64,000 bases of DNA, from contig CAYWRZ010000011.1 of assembly GCA_964460845.1 (NCBI GenBank), positions 1 through 64,000 on the forward strand. The letters run 5' to 3'. Source of the stretch: CAYWRZ01 sp964460845. Lineage in GTDB: Bacteria > Bacteroidota > Bacteroidia > Flavobacteriales_D > UBA2798. Below, in pieces: positions 1 to 9,036 of this stretch. Below the pieces are notes generated by a model, which was given only the letters and a program-made list of their open reading frames with translations, had not been told where the DNA came from and did no database searches. The position numbers and the translations under genes were made by a program. Position 1 is the stretch's first letter, and every line of letters starts with the position of its first letter.

Positions 1-719
1 TCCTTAAATCTAATTTTCTGAGAAAATATCTTTTCACTTAGTCCTTTAATTAAGGTTTCTAATTGTTCAATTATTTTGTTTTGGGTTTGAACACGTTCAT
101 CCAACAAGCGCAATAAAGTAGTAATTCTTTCTTGCTCATTTACGGAGGGAAATGATAATTCTATTTTTGAAATCCTTCCAGTATTGATACTTAAAACCTT
201 CGACCCTTGGGATTCTTTTTGAATTTGGGTTCTGACAGAATTGGATTTGAATAAATAACCATTAAAGCCCAAGTGGAAAATACTTGATTTTGGTCTTCCT
301 AATAAGGTGTGTAAACCTGATAATAATTTTTCGCCATTAACATTTATAATTTCGATACTTTTACCTACATCATTCAAATCTTCGGAAGCATCTGCAAATA
401 TAACATCTCCTTCTCTGCAATAATTTTCATCAGAGATTCTTACCACATTTATTTCGTCATTTATAAATGGAACTATTTCATTTGTAATATCAAATAAGGT
501 TTGAAATTTAGTATGAATATCTCCGTAATGGATATTTTTTACAGTTCCTATTTCGTAATTCAAATTTTCACGAGAAAAGGAATTAGTTACTTTGAAGTCC
601 ATAACTTCCCCCAACTTCTTAGTCTCCCAACCCTCCGTAAACCCCGGAAACCTCAACCGAGGGATGTTTGATTTTCCTCTATTGGGAACCTTACCTACTT
701 TTAATTTTTTATTTGACAT
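1..719 (-). CDS. hsdS: Type I restriction-modification specificity subunit HsdS (partial, 3' end outside window)
   Basis: This is the DNA-recognition subunit of a type I restriction-modification complex; it sets the target sequence for the HsdM methylase and HsdR nuclease. About 239 codons are present from an ATG at 717-719. The N-terminus reads MSNKKLKVGKVPNRGK, followed by a segment rich in the IPRLRFPGF-type lead-in and the 'EVMDFKVTNS...GDIHTKF' pattern usual for the first target-recognition domain. The last visible part (ERITTLLRLLDERVQTQNKI and onward) is the helical spacer between the two recognition domains, so the second recognition domain lies left of the window. It follows hsdM by 47 bp on the same strand. 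HsdS genes often vary by recombination in recognition domains, so specificity cannot be inferred. HsdR is not in view. Confidence 0.9.
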   Translation of the reverse strand, partial: MSNKKLKVGKVPNRGKSNIPRLRFPGFTEGWETKKLGEVMDFKVTNSFSRENLNYEIGTVKNIHYGDIHTKFQTLFDITNEIVPFINDEINVVRISDENYCREGDVIFADASEDLNDVGKSIEIINVNGEKLLSGLHTLLGRPKSSIFHLGFNGYLFKSNSVRTQIQKESQGSKVLSINTGRISKIELSFPSVNEQERITTLLRLLDERVQTQNKIIEQLETLIKGLSEKIFSQKIRFK

Positions 720-766
720 CTCGATGATTCAATTTTCATTAGTAAAAACATTAAGGATGTAAAAAA

Positions 767-2326
767 TTAAAAAATAAGTCCCAATTCTTTGAAGTACACA
801 TCAATTTCTTTGTCCAATTCCGCTCGTTTCGCTTCCAAAGATTTGATTTCCTTCATTACAGCCTGAATATCAATTTCTTCTTCGGCTTCAAACGTATCCA
901 CATAGCGAGGGATATTCAGATTATAATCGTTTTCGGCAACTTCCTGTAATGTCGCCAAATGACTGTATTTTTCAATAGTCGTTCTGTTGCGATAGGTTTC
1001 CACAATCTTAGTAATGTGTTCTTCCCGCAACATATTTTGGTTCTTTACTTTCTCAAATTCTTTGCTGGCATCAATAAATAAAATGTGGTCAGGATCTTCT
1101 TTACATTTTTTAAACACCAGAATACAGGTCGGAATACTGGTTCCGTAGAAAATATTGGCAGGCAAGCCGATAACTGCATCCAAATAATTTTTCTGTTCGA
1201 TAAGGTATTTACGGATGTGCAGCTCTGCTGCTCCACGAAATAGCACACCGTGAGGCAATACAATAGCCATTGTTCCATTCTCTGCCAAATGATAGATCAT
1301 GTGCTGCACGAATGCAAAGTCAGCTTTACTTGACGGAGCTAATTTGCCATATTGGCTAAAACGGTCATCATTTAAAAATAAAGGATTGGCACTCCATTTC
1401 GCTGAAAAAGGAGGATTGGCTACAATCGCTTCAAACGGCATATCGTTCAAATGCTGTGGATGCTCTAATGTGTCTTCCTGCTTAATATCGAACTGACGGT
1501 AATGCACGCCGTGCAATATCATATTCATTCGGGCAAGATTGTACGTCGTACGGTTCATTTCCTGTCCGTAGAAATTATTGACGTCTTTTACTTCCCGAGC
1601 CACACGAAGCAACAAAGAACCGGAACCGCAAGTGGGGTCATATACCGATTTTAAACGGTTTTTACCTGTGGTAACAATCTTTGCGAGAATTTTAGAGACT
1701 TCCTGAGGGGTATAAAACTCGCCGGCTTTTTTCCCTGCACCGCTGGCAAACTGACCGATCAGATATTCATAAGCGTCGCCCAGCACATCCAATTCCGTAT
1801 GTTCCAGCTTGAAATCAATTTCATCCAGGTGTACCAGTACTTTTACAATAATCGCATTTCTGGCTTCAGCCGTTTTACCCAGTTTAGTACTGTTAAGATC
1901 CATATCTTCAAATAGGTTGTCAAAGTCTTCTTCACTTTGCGTTCCCATTGTACTGAGCTGGATATTGGTCAGAATTTTCTGTAAGTCTTCCAGTATAAAT
2001 GTGTTGTTGTCACTATTTCCGCGTTTGGCGATTTCACTGAATAATTCCGAAGGTTTTAGAAAATACCCTAAGGTCTCCAATGCTTCTTCCCGAATAGCTT
2101 CTATATATTCTAGCCCTTCAGGAGTATTTTCTTTTATGTCTCTAAATTGAATTTTATCTTTTTCTAAAATGGAATTCGCGTAAATCTCCATTTTCTCTGC
2201 CAGGTATTTGTAAAAAATAAATCCCAAAATATAATCCCGGAATTCATCAGCATTCATTTTTCCGCGTAATGTATTGGCTATATTCCAGAGCTGTTGCTCT
2301 AATATTCTCTTCTGTTCTTCTGACAT
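767..2326 (-). CDS. hsdM: Type I restriction-modification methyltransferase subunit HsdM
   Basis: This is an N6-adenine DNA methyltransferase subunit, 519 aa. The N-terminal HsdM helical domain (about residues 8-160) is followed by the N6_Mtase domain. The conserved AGEFYTPQ segment lies near 201-208, the SAM-binding motif I DPTCGSGS at 230-237 and the catalytic motif IV NPPF at 304-307, so all key residues are present. The C-terminal 'AVMKEIKSLEAKRAELDKEI' is a coiled coil typical for contact with HsdS. It lies directly upstream of hsdS in the same orientation, probably in one transcript. Length is usual for the EcoR124-like class. No frameshift is seen, so methylation should be intact even though the nuclease gene is outside the window. 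Confidence 0.96.
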   Translation of the reverse strand: MSEEQKRILEQQLWNIANTLRGKMNADEFRDYILGFIFYKYLAEKMEIYANSILEKDKIQFRDIKENTPEGLEYIEAIREEALETLGYFLKPSELFSEIAKRGNSDNNTFILEDLQKILTNIQLSTMGTQSEEDFDNLFEDMDLNSTKLGKTAEARNAIIVKVLVHLDEIDFKLEHTELDVLGDAYEYLIGQFASGAGKKAGEFYTPQEVSKILAKIVTTGKNRLKSVYDPTCGSGSLLLRVAREVKDVNNFYGQEMNRTTYNLARMNMILHGVHYRQFDIKQEDTLEHPQHLNDMPFEAIVANPPFSAKWSANPLFLNDDRFSQYGKLAPSSKADFAFVQHMIYHLAENGTMAIVLPHGVLFRGAAELHIRKYLIEQKNYLDAVIGLPANIFYGTSIPTCILVFKKCKEDPDHILFIDASKEFEKVKNQNMLREEHITKIVETYRNRTTIEKYSHLATLQEVAENDYNLNIPRYVDTFEAEEEIDIQAVMKEIKSLEAKRAELDKEIDVYFKELGLIF

Positions 2327-2489
2327 TATTAGGGATTTTTAATCTTTAAAGATCGACTAAAATAGTAAACTTTTAACACCTAAACATATAAAGAACAGCT
2401 ATTTTCTTGCGTCTTGTTCATCTATTCTGACAGTGGCTATCTTCCGTTTATTTTACAGAATTGAATTTCCATAGCAGATTTACAAAAAC

Positions 2490-4907
2490 TCATTTTTTCC
2501 ACTTCAGGCGCAAGCTGTTCGTAACCACACTTACGCTGCTCAAGGCCATGGCGGCTCCGGCAATCATGGGATCCAGCAAAAAACCGTTGAGGGGGTAAAG
2601 AATACCTGCGGCAATCGGAATACCGATAAGGTTATAGATAAACGCCCAAAACAGGTTTTGCTTAATCGTCGCTACGGTCTGTTTTGAAAGCCTTATGGCC
2701 TGGGGTATTTTGGTCAGATCCGACGAAATAATCGTCATTTTGGCCACATCCATCGCGATGTCAGAACCTTTTCCCATGGCAATGCTTACATCGGCTGTGG
2801 CAAGCGCTGTACTGTCGTTGATACCGTCGCCCACCATCGCCACTACCTTACCCTGCCGCTGCAATTCTTTCACAAAATCGGCCTTGTGCTGTGGCAATAC
2901 TTCGGCCCTGTAATGGGTAATGCCCGTTTGCTCCGCAATGGCTTTTGCCGTGGCTTCGTTATCGCCTGTAAGCATATACAGCTCGATACCCATTCCCCGC
3001 ATTTCCGCAATAGCCGCTACCGAAGTGTCTTTTATCTTATCGGAAATAGCTATGACAGACAATGCTTGTTTACTGTCCGAAAACCAAATCACAGTTCTGG
3101 ATAGTTTACCCCATTCATCGGCTTTTTGTTGCAAATCCGGAGCAATAGAGATGCCTTTCTCGGCCAACAGAACGCTATTGCCAATATAATAGGTTTCGTG
3201 GTTGTGTACAGCTTTTACTCCCTGGCCTGTAATACTGTCAAAGTCTGACAAGGTTGTGGCTGCTACTCCGTCCAAATGCTTCACTACGGCCTCTGCCAGG
3301 GGGTGCTCCGATTGCTTTTCGATGCTGAGAAGAATATCTTTTGTAGCATCGTCATGCTGAAGCCATTGGATTCCGGTCACCCGAGGCTTACCTTCGGTAA
3401 TAGTGCCCGTTTTATCTAAAATAATGGCATTCACCTTTTTAGCCAATTCAAGACTTTCGGCATCTTTTATCAAAATGCCTTTTTCGGCCCCCTTACCCAC
3501 TCCCACCATAATGGCAGTGGGGGTAGCCAATCCCAACGCACAGGGACAAGCGATAACCAACACCGTAACGGCAGCCAATACTCCTTGAATCACGCCATTG
3601 TCTCCGCCTAACACCCACCATGCTACAAAAGTGAGAATGGCAATTCCAATCACTACCGGCACAAAAATACCGGCAATTTTATCGACCAGCTTCTGTACAG
3701 GTGCTTTGCTCCCTTGTGCATCCTGCACCCTTTTAATAAGCTGGGCAAGCAGGGTTTCTTTGCCCACTTTCAGCGCTTTGAACCTAAAGCTTCCTTTTTG
3801 ATTGATTGTTCCGGCAAACACTTTTTCATTTTCTTTTTTCAGTACCGGCACAGGCTCTCCGCTCAGCATACTTTCGTCCACATACGAACTGCCCGAAGTA
3901 ACCATACCGTCCACCGCAATTTTCTCGCCCGGCTTTACAAGCAGCTCATCGCCTGCATTCACCGCTTCAATAGCCGTCTGTTTTTCCGTTCCGTCGGCCT
4001 GAATTACGACCACCGTTTTAGGCTGTAAGCCCATCAGCTTTTTGAGGGCCGAAGAGGTATTGCCTTTGGCTTTTTCTTCCAATAGCTTACCTAAAAGAAT
4101 GAATGCGATAATAACTGCTGCCGCCTCAAAATACACGTGGGCGTGTAAGCCCCGTTGATGCCAAAAATCGGCAAACAGCATATTGAATACGCTAAACAGG
4201 TAGGCTATGCCTGTGCTCAATGCCACAAGCGTATCCATATTCGCAGAGCGATGTGTGGCTTGTTTCCAGGCATTGATAAAAAAGTCTTTTCCTAACCACA
4301 ATAAAACCGGTGTAGAGAATGCCCACATAATCGGGTCGGCATAAGGCATATCCATAAAGAACATCCCTATTATCACCACAGGCAAAGACAGCAGAATCGC
4401 CCATATTGTCTTTGTTTTCAGCTTTTTAAACTTTTTAGCGTGGAGCGATTCTAAGGTTTCCTGCTGCTTGCTTTCATCTTCGACCAATAAATCATAGCCA
4501 ATAGACTGCAGTGCTTTTTGCAGCTTTTCGGCATGGGTCATCGTAGGGAGATATTCCACAAGGAGGTTACCTGTGGCAAAATTGACCGAGGCATTTAGCA
4601 CTCCCGGTTCGGCTTTCACACTACTTTCGGCGCTTCCGGCACAAGAGGCGCAGGTCATGCCCAACACGGGGAAAGTAGCTTTTATCGTGATCACACCATA
4701 TCCGAGGTCTTTTACGGCTTTTATCGCTTCAGGCACTGCTTCCGGCTCGCTCACGGTAATAGCGACCCTGCGGTTATTCAGCTCTACTTTATGGCTTTCT
4801 ACCCCTTTCACCTGTGCCAATCCTTTCTCCACGATTAATGCACAATGTTCGCTTTCCACATCCTCTAAAGGGAGATAAATAATTTCTTTATTGCCGCTGG
4901 TAGCCAT
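2490..4907 (-). CDS. copA: Copper-exporting P1B-type ATPase
   Basis: This protein moves Cu(I) out of the cytoplasm using ATP. The 805-residue product begins at an internal ATG (4905-4907); a longer reading from 4955 adds 16 residues without family similarity. Order of parts: a degenerate HMA-like domain (about 9-75) with only one cysteine (Cys22) where CXXC is expected, a proper HMA domain with GMTCASC (Cys86/Cys89), eight predicted membrane segments, the actuator loop LSGEPVP (348-354), the transmembrane metal site CPC (454-456), the phosphorylation motif DKTGT (498-502), SEHP (533-536), and TGDN/GDGIND in the P and N domains. The CPC and SEHP pair identify the copper class. Its neighbours include an HMA-AraC regulator with a CXXC motif, which suggests copper-responsive control. 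Confidence 0.95.
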   Translation of the reverse strand: MATSGNKEIIYLPLEDVESEHCALIVEKGLAQVKGVESHKVELNNRRVAITVSEPEAVPEAIKAVKDLGYGVITIKATFPVLGMTCASCAGSAESSVKAEPGVLNASVNFATGNLLVEYLPTMTHAEKLQKALQSIGYDLLVEDESKQQETLESLHAKKFKKLKTKTIWAILLSLPVVIIGMFFMDMPYADPIMWAFSTPVLLWLGKDFFINAWKQATHRSANMDTLVALSTGIAYLFSVFNMLFADFWHQRGLHAHVYFEAAAVIIAFILLGKLLEEKAKGNTSSALKKLMGLQPKTVVVIQADGTEKQTAIEAVNAGDELLVKPGEKIAVDGMVTSGSSYVDESMLSGEPVPVLKKENEKVFAGTINQKGSFRFKALKVGKETLLAQLIKRVQDAQGSKAPVQKLVDKIAGIFVPVVIGIAILTFVAWWVLGGDNGVIQGVLAAVTVLVIACPCALGLATPTAIMVGVGKGAEKGILIKDAESLELAKKVNAIILDKTGTITEGKPRVTGIQWLQHDDATKDILLSIEKQSEHPLAEAVVKHLDGVAATTLSDFDSITGQGVKAVHNHETYYIGNSVLLAEKGISIAPDLQQKADEWGKLSRTVIWFSDSKQALSVIAISDKIKDTSVAAIAEMRGMGIELYMLTGDNEATAKAIAEQTGITHYRAEVLPQHKADFVKELQRQGKVVAMVGDGINDSTALATADVSIAMGKGSDIAMDVAKMTIISSDLTKIPQAIRLSKQTVATIKQNLFWAFIYNLIGIPIAAGILYPLNGFLLDPMIAGAAMALSSVSVVTNSLRLKWKK

Positions 4908-4990
4908 ATCGCATTGTTTTATTTTACTGTACAAAATTGGCAATACTACACACAAGAACTATTGTGGAATTTTGGGATTGAGTTGTAAAA

Positions 4991-5110
4991 TTTAGGGAAG
5001 ATGCATAGTTTTTAGCGTGGCGTGCCCCTTTGGGCCGGGCTATCCGCTATAAGTCCTCGCTCCGTTTCACTTCGCTGCGGGCTATCCGCTCCTATCCCTC
5101 ACGCAGCACA
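4991..5110. repeat. Intergenic GC-rich element with two GGGCTATCCGCT copies
   Basis: The spacer between copA and the AhpD-like gene holds a patch much richer in GC than its AT-rich flanks. The 12-mer GGGCTATCCGCT occurs at 5037-5048 and again at 5079-5090, with CTCGCTCCG and TTCGCTGCG between them. It reads as GGCGTGCCCCTTTGGGCCGGGC, then the first 12-mer, and ends with TATCCCTCACGCA. From memory, very similar patches lie between genes in many Bacteroidota genomes; this is recall, not a search. No open reading frame in it looks like a gene. Confidence 0.55.
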
Positions 5111-5165
5111 CGTACTCAAAAGCACCGATTTTCGACGCTGTTATTTCTTTTTGTAATATCCCTGA

Positions 5166-5600
5166 TTATGCCGTTTTCCTGGTACTTATCACAATCCTGT
5201 TCCACGCATTTATGGTTGCGACTGCCATTATAATTTGAACAATATAATTTTCATCAAAAAGTTTTTCGGCTTCCTGGTAGGTTTTATCGCTTAATCCGTG
5301 CTGATTGATTAACGTTACTTCTTCAGTGATAGCCAAAATAACCTGTTCTTCCGCTGTAAATAATCCTGTTTCCTTCCAGGCATTCAGCAAAAAGATACGT
5401 TGTGCGGTTTCGCCCTGTTTTAAGGCATCTGAAGTGTGCATATTGATACAAAAAGCACAGCCGTTAATTTGTGAAGCGCGTATTTTAATTAATGCCAAAT
5501 GCGTTTTCGAAAGTGGCGTATTTTGCAGGTAATTTTCTAATGACAACATCGCTTTATAGGCGTTAGGCTCAAGCTCTTGAAAGTCTATTCTCTGTTTCAT
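5166..5600 (-). CDS. Carboxymuconolactone decarboxylase/AhpD-like family protein
   Basis: This 144-aa protein is of the AhpD-like alkylhydroperoxidase/CMD fold. The redox motif CAFCINMH supplies Cys48, Cys51 and His55 in the order CXXCXXXH used for disulfide-based peroxide or alkyl-hydroperoxide reduction. The framing helices (LSKTHLALIKIRASQINGC and EQVILAITEEVTLI) are also typical of the family. It sits between copA and the HMA-AraC regulator on the same strand. That placement would fit handling of oxidative stress caused by copper, but this link is an inference. The substrate is unknown; many members have no demonstrated enzyme activity. The protein is complete and has no signal peptide, so it is cytoplasmic. 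Confidence 0.88.
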   Translation of the reverse strand: MKQRIDFQELEPNAYKAMLSLENYLQNTPLSKTHLALIKIRASQINGCAFCINMHTSDALKQGETAQRIFLLNAWKETGLFTAEEQVILAITEEVTLINQHGLSDKTYQEAEKLFDENYIVQIIMAVATINAWNRIVISTRKTA

Positions 5601-5707
5601 AATTTGTGTGTTGATTGTGTTTTTAAATCGAGCTTTTTACGCTACAAAGGCTATTTTTTTTAGCTCACAAGCTTAGTCTTTTTCGTATCGCAAAATCAAA
5701 CCGCCTC

Positions 5708-6271
5708 TTATACTTCGTCTAAAGGCTTACGTTTATCCTCCCTAATTTGCTTGAAATGACTGGGAGTCAATCCGGTTACTTTCTTAAACTGATTACTTAA
5801 ATAGGCTACGCTCGAGTAATTTAAACGAAAAGCGATCTCACTCAACGACAATTCATCATAGACCAGCAGCTCTTTTACTTTTTCTATTTTTTGGGCAATA
5901 AAATACTTTTCAATAGTAGTGCCTTCTACCTCCGAAAACAGATTCGATAAATAATTATAATCGTGGTTAAGCTTTTGACTTAGTAAGTCTGAAAGATTGA
6001 TTTTTGCAGCATTATGCTGATGGTGTACCAAGTCGATAATCTCATTTTTTACCCTTTCGATAATACGGCTTTTTTTATCGTCAATCACTTCAAAACCTAA
6101 GGGAATTAAGACCTTTTCCACATTGATTTTTTCGTGTGGCGTAGGTTCTTTAGCAAGCGTCACCTCTCCAAGCTTGATGTCATTTACGTCTAAGCCTAAT
6201 TTATTCAATTCGTTTTGCACCACCATAATACAACGGTTGCAAACCATATTTTTAATGAAGAGTGTGGCCAT
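5708..6271 (-). CDS. AraC-family regulator with N-terminal HMA-like CXXC segment (putative copper sensor)
   Basis: This is a 187-aa protein. Residues 1-65 resemble a heavy-metal-associated ferredoxin-like fold, with FIKNMVCNRC placing Cys11 and Cys14 in a CXXC metal-binding position and a closing 'VLIPLGFEVIDDKK' strand. Residues about 100-180 form an AraC-type double helix-turn-helix, with NYLSNLFSEVEG and LSEIAFRLNYSSVAYLSNQFKKVTGLTPSHFK, the latter a textbook AraC signature. The usual large AraC ligand domain is absent, so the short HMA segment probably does the sensing. The gene heads a minus-strand group with the AhpD-like gene and copA. The inferred role is a Cu(I)-responsive activator or repressor of copA; DNA contacts and metal specificity are unproven. 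Confidence 0.85.
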   Translation of the reverse strand: MATLFIKNMVCNRCIMVVQNELNKLGLDVNDIKLGEVTLAKEPTPHEKINVEKVLIPLGFEVIDDKKSRIIERVKNEIIDLVHHQHNAAKINLSDLLSQKLNHDYNYLSNLFSEVEGTTIEKYFIAQKIEKVKELLVYDELSLSEIAFRLNYSSVAYLSNQFKKVTGLTPSHFKQIREDKRKPLDEV

Positions 6272-6522
6272 GATTATTTTTGTTCCATTACTACTTCAAA
6301 GATAAAAAACAGCAAGTACTCCCCACGCTCCTGCGCTTTAAAAACAACCGAAACGAAGCATATAAATCGGTTTCACTCTTTTTATACTTCTTTTTGCTAT
6401 ATTTGGTTGAGTCATGGAGCCAACCGAAAAAAGCAGCCCTTAACTAAGTATCTATAGGCGCGCTTTTCACCTACCCCAATCCAATACCCCCCTGTATAAC
6501 AACACTTTTATTTGTTTTGAAG

Positions 6523-6963
6523 ATGACGAAAACAAAAACCACTTACACAGGGCAAGACGTAATGGATTTCGTACACAACTATGTGGACGACGCGCAGAAA
6601 AAAGCCGACAGTTTTCGTCTGATAGAGCTGCTACAGGAATGGTCGGGCTTTGCGCCCAAAATGTGGGGACCGAGTATTATCGGGTTCGGCAACTATCATT
6701 ACAAGTATGCGAGCGGACACGAAGGCGATGCACCAATGCTGGGCTTTTCTCCCAGAAAAGCAGCGTTTTCGCTATACGTTTTCTCGGAGACAGAACGAAG
6801 TAAGCTATTGTTAGCCGAGCTCGGTAAATTCAAAATGGGCAAAGCCTGCATTTATGTAAAAAAGCTTGCCGATATTCAGCTTTCCACCTTGCACGAACTT
6901 TGCATGGAATCTATAAAACACCTTAACGAGCATTACGAATGTGCCTGTCGAACAAAGCAATGA
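6523..6963 (+). CDS. DUF1801 (YdhG-like) domain protein
   Basis: This 146-aa protein is of the DUF1801 family. The recognisable features are KADSFRLIELL, the WGPSIIGFGNYHYKY stretch, and FSPRKAAFSLYVF, which together form the alpha/beta fold of this family. The ATG at 6523 is chosen over a TTG two codons upstream. Function is unknown across the family. Its stop overlaps the start of the next gene by the ATGA arrangement at 6960-6963, so the two are likely co-transcribed and translationally coupled. No signal peptide or membrane segment is seen. Confidence 0.85.
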   Translation: MTKTKTTYTGQDVMDFVHNYVDDAQKKADSFRLIELLQEWSGFAPKMWGPSIIGFGNYHYKYASGHEGDAPMLGFSPRKAAFSLYVFSETERSKLLLAELGKFKMGKACIYVKKLADIQLSTLHELCMESIKHLNEHYECACRTKQ

Positions 6964-7709
6964 TATACAAAAGAATTTACCTCCTGCTCACCGGGATTTT
7001 TGTCTCGTTCTCCGCTTTGGGGCAAACGGCGCCCCTGCGTGAAATAGATAATACGCTTACCGCTGCTTTTAAGGCGATGGTGAATGCCAACCGTAAATTA
7101 CGTACCGACAGCTTAGCGCCCCTGTTCAAAAAGCAGCTTTTGGAACAGCTTACCGATCCCCTCACCCTCGATAATTCGCTCGACAGCCTGTCAACCTATA
7201 TTACGATTCGAACTTCGGCCGACAAAAAAATCAAGTTTTATAGCTGGGACGAGCGCAGCGGCGGCACCTGGCGTACCCTCTATTGTGTGGCGCAATTTAA
7301 GTCCGAAAGCGGGCAAATAATTGTGCAGCCGCTTACATCTCCGCCGGCCGCAGCAACCGGGTCGTTCACCGACAGTGAGATTTATGAAGTGAACGAAGTC
7401 ACTATCGACCACACAACGTATTACCTGACCTTTGCCCGGGGCACACACGGCAATGGTCATCACCATCAGCTCATTCAGCTATTCACCCTCACAGACGATC
7501 GGCTTGTAAACTGCGAAGGCTGTTTTGCACCCCAAAAAGAATGGGTCATAGAATATCCGAGAAGCGAGCAAACGAATCTGATTTTCGACCCTCACACCAA
7601 CGAAATTTCATACGCCGAATTTAAACCCGACAATGAAGGAGGATTCGCAAAGCTCACCGGGAAAAGGATTACGCTTAAGCTGCAGAATGGCGTGTTTACT
7701 GAGAAATGA
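6960..7709 (+). CDS. Secreted protein of unknown function
   Basis: This 249-aa protein starts at the ATG that overlaps the preceding stop (ATGA). The N-terminus MIYKRIYLLLTGIFVSFSALGQ is a clear signal peptide with a cleavage site after ALG, so the protein is exported. The mature part is mixed alpha/beta with one short cluster GTHGNGHHHQ (His-rich) and a pair of cysteines in NCEGCFA. I do not recognise the family. Coupling to a DUF1801 gene is the only context. The composition is ordinary for a coding region and the reading frame is complete, so I treat it as a real gene. Confidence 0.75.
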   Translation: MIYKRIYLLLTGIFVSFSALGQTAPLREIDNTLTAAFKAMVNANRKLRTDSLAPLFKKQLLEQLTDPLTLDNSLDSLSTYITIRTSADKKIKFYSWDERSGGTWRTLYCVAQFKSESGQIIVQPLTSPPAAATGSFTDSEIYEVNEVTIDHTTYYLTFARGTHGNGHHHQLIQLFTLTDDRLVNCEGCFAPQKEWVIEYPRSEQTNLIFDPHTNEISYAEFKPDNEGGFAKLTGKRITLKLQNGVFTEK

Positions 7710-7860
7710 GAGTCAGGGCGATAAGAATGCTTTATCTACGTAAAGCGACTACTTTCAAGGTGATAAGGTATTTCAGTGACAGTATGCCGCACAGAGAAGC
7801 GCTATTTTTGTTTTATCAAAGACAGGTATTACCTTGAAGCATTTAAAGCTAAATAACTCA

Positions 7861-8400
7861 ATGAAAATCAAAATCTTATTCACCCTTTCGGCATTAATCG
7901 CTTTGTGGGTAAGCGCTTGTAAATCAACACCCGATCTGACCGAAGAAGAAGTTTATACCCTCCTGAACGAAATTATTGCCGACGACAGTTTACCGATAAG
8001 TCGGGTATGCCAAAAATTTGAAGATATAGAACTAACCGCAGAAATAAAATCAGAGTTTACCGAACAAGATCTCCAATTTATTTCGCAACAAAAAACACGG
8101 TTTAAAAATAAAACCATAAAATCCGGCAAATTAAAATGGTTTCACAAACGAAAGAAAGTCTTCATAAATACGAATATCGAGCCCGCTTGCGACAGAGGGT
8201 CTTTATACCGCATTTCCTTTCCCCTCGTTTCGGCCGACAGACATAAAATACTCATCGAATTGAATGAAGACTGCAATTGTATGTTAGGCGGAACAGGTGG
8301 AAAATACCTGTACGAGAAAAAAAACGGCCGCTGGGTGCGAACACGTGCTTTCGATCGCTGGATAGGGGAATTTAAAAACAAGCCGGAGAATAAATCATAA
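7861..8400 (+). CDS. Putative lipoprotein of unknown function
   Basis: The 179-aa product begins with MKIKILFTLSALIALWVSAC, a type II signal peptide with lipobox VSAC, so the mature protein is probably lipid-anchored. The start is the ATG at 7861; a TTG nine codons upstream would spoil the signal peptide. The mature part has three further cysteines or cysteine pairs (SRVCQKF, EPACDRG, EDCNCMLGGTGG). The ending FDRWIGEFKNK is charged. I do not recognise the family. It stands alone with more than 100 bp on each side. Confidence 0.72.
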   Translation: MKIKILFTLSALIALWVSACKSTPDLTEEEVYTLLNEIIADDSLPISRVCQKFEDIELTAEIKSEFTEQDLQFISQQKTRFKNKTIKSGKLKWFHKRKKVFINTNIEPACDRGSLYRISFPLVSADRHKILIELNEDCNCMLGGTGGKYLYEKKNGRWVRTRAFDRWIGEFKNKPENKS

Positions 8401-8509
8401 GTCTGCTTTCTTTAGCGCTAAAAATCCAATAACCGCTCCTATTACACGCATAAAGGGTAAAAATTAATCCTGTAAGTACTGAATCCGAAGTTCACAAACT
8501 ATTCATCTT

Positions 8510-9025
8510 ATGTACAAAGAGTCAAAAAACGGACTGCTAATCGGTACCCTTTTTACAATTTGTTCGCTTTTCGCTTCCTTTACGATTATTGTGCCTTTGA
8601 TTTCGGTATTACCCGGCGTTTTTTTGGAAGCCATCTCGAAAGAAATTGTTCCAAACGATCCCTACAGCAATGTCGCTATGCTGACGATTTTTCTTTTAGT
8701 TCTCGCGCTTATCGCGACCCTTATTCTCAATATACGGGAGATTAAACAAGATGCCTTAAAGCACCAGCCGCTTTCCAAAGGCAAAGTAGCCGAGTTAATG
8801 GCTGTCTTTTATCTCATCGTCCACCCTTTGGGTTTTTATATCTATTGGGGACTTTATTTGGATTTTCCCAACGACGGACAATTACTGTTTTCTGCCTCCA
8901 AAAGCTTTTTGATATCAAGTTGTTCGTTTGTCCTCTTTGGAGTTTTGATAGATTGGACAAGGCATACGACTGCGAAAAAGCTATTAGCAAAAGGGGATTC
9001 CGACAATAAAAATGAAGCTGAGTAA
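8510..9025 (+). CDS. Integral membrane protein of unknown function
   Basis: This 171-aa protein shows four hydrophobic helices: about residues 10-35 (IGTLFTICSLFASFTIIVPL), 55-75 (VAMLTIFLLVLALIATLIL), 93-115 (VAELMAVFYLIVHPLGFYIYWG) and 130-150 (SKSFLISSCSFVLFGVLI). The second and third are joined by a basic loop, consistent with an inner-membrane protein. No catalytic motif is seen and I do not recognise the family. The ATG at 8510 gives a sensible first helix. Confidence 0.65.
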   Translation: MYKESKNGLLIGTLFTICSLFASFTIIVPLISVLPGVFLEAISKEIVPNDPYSNVAMLTIFLLVLALIATLILNIREIKQDALKHQPLSKGKVAELMAVFYLIVHPLGFYIYWGLYLDFPNDGQLLFSASKSFLISSCSFVLFGVLIDWTRHTTAKKLLAKGDSDNKNEAE

Positions 9026-9036
9026 ACTAAAAAATA

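Noticed and set aside
6300..6480. Small gene or terminator between the AraC regulator and the DUF1801 gene
   Set aside because: An AACCGA/TCGGTT hairpin and short frames are present, but the stem is weak, the loop is long and no protein feature supports a gene.
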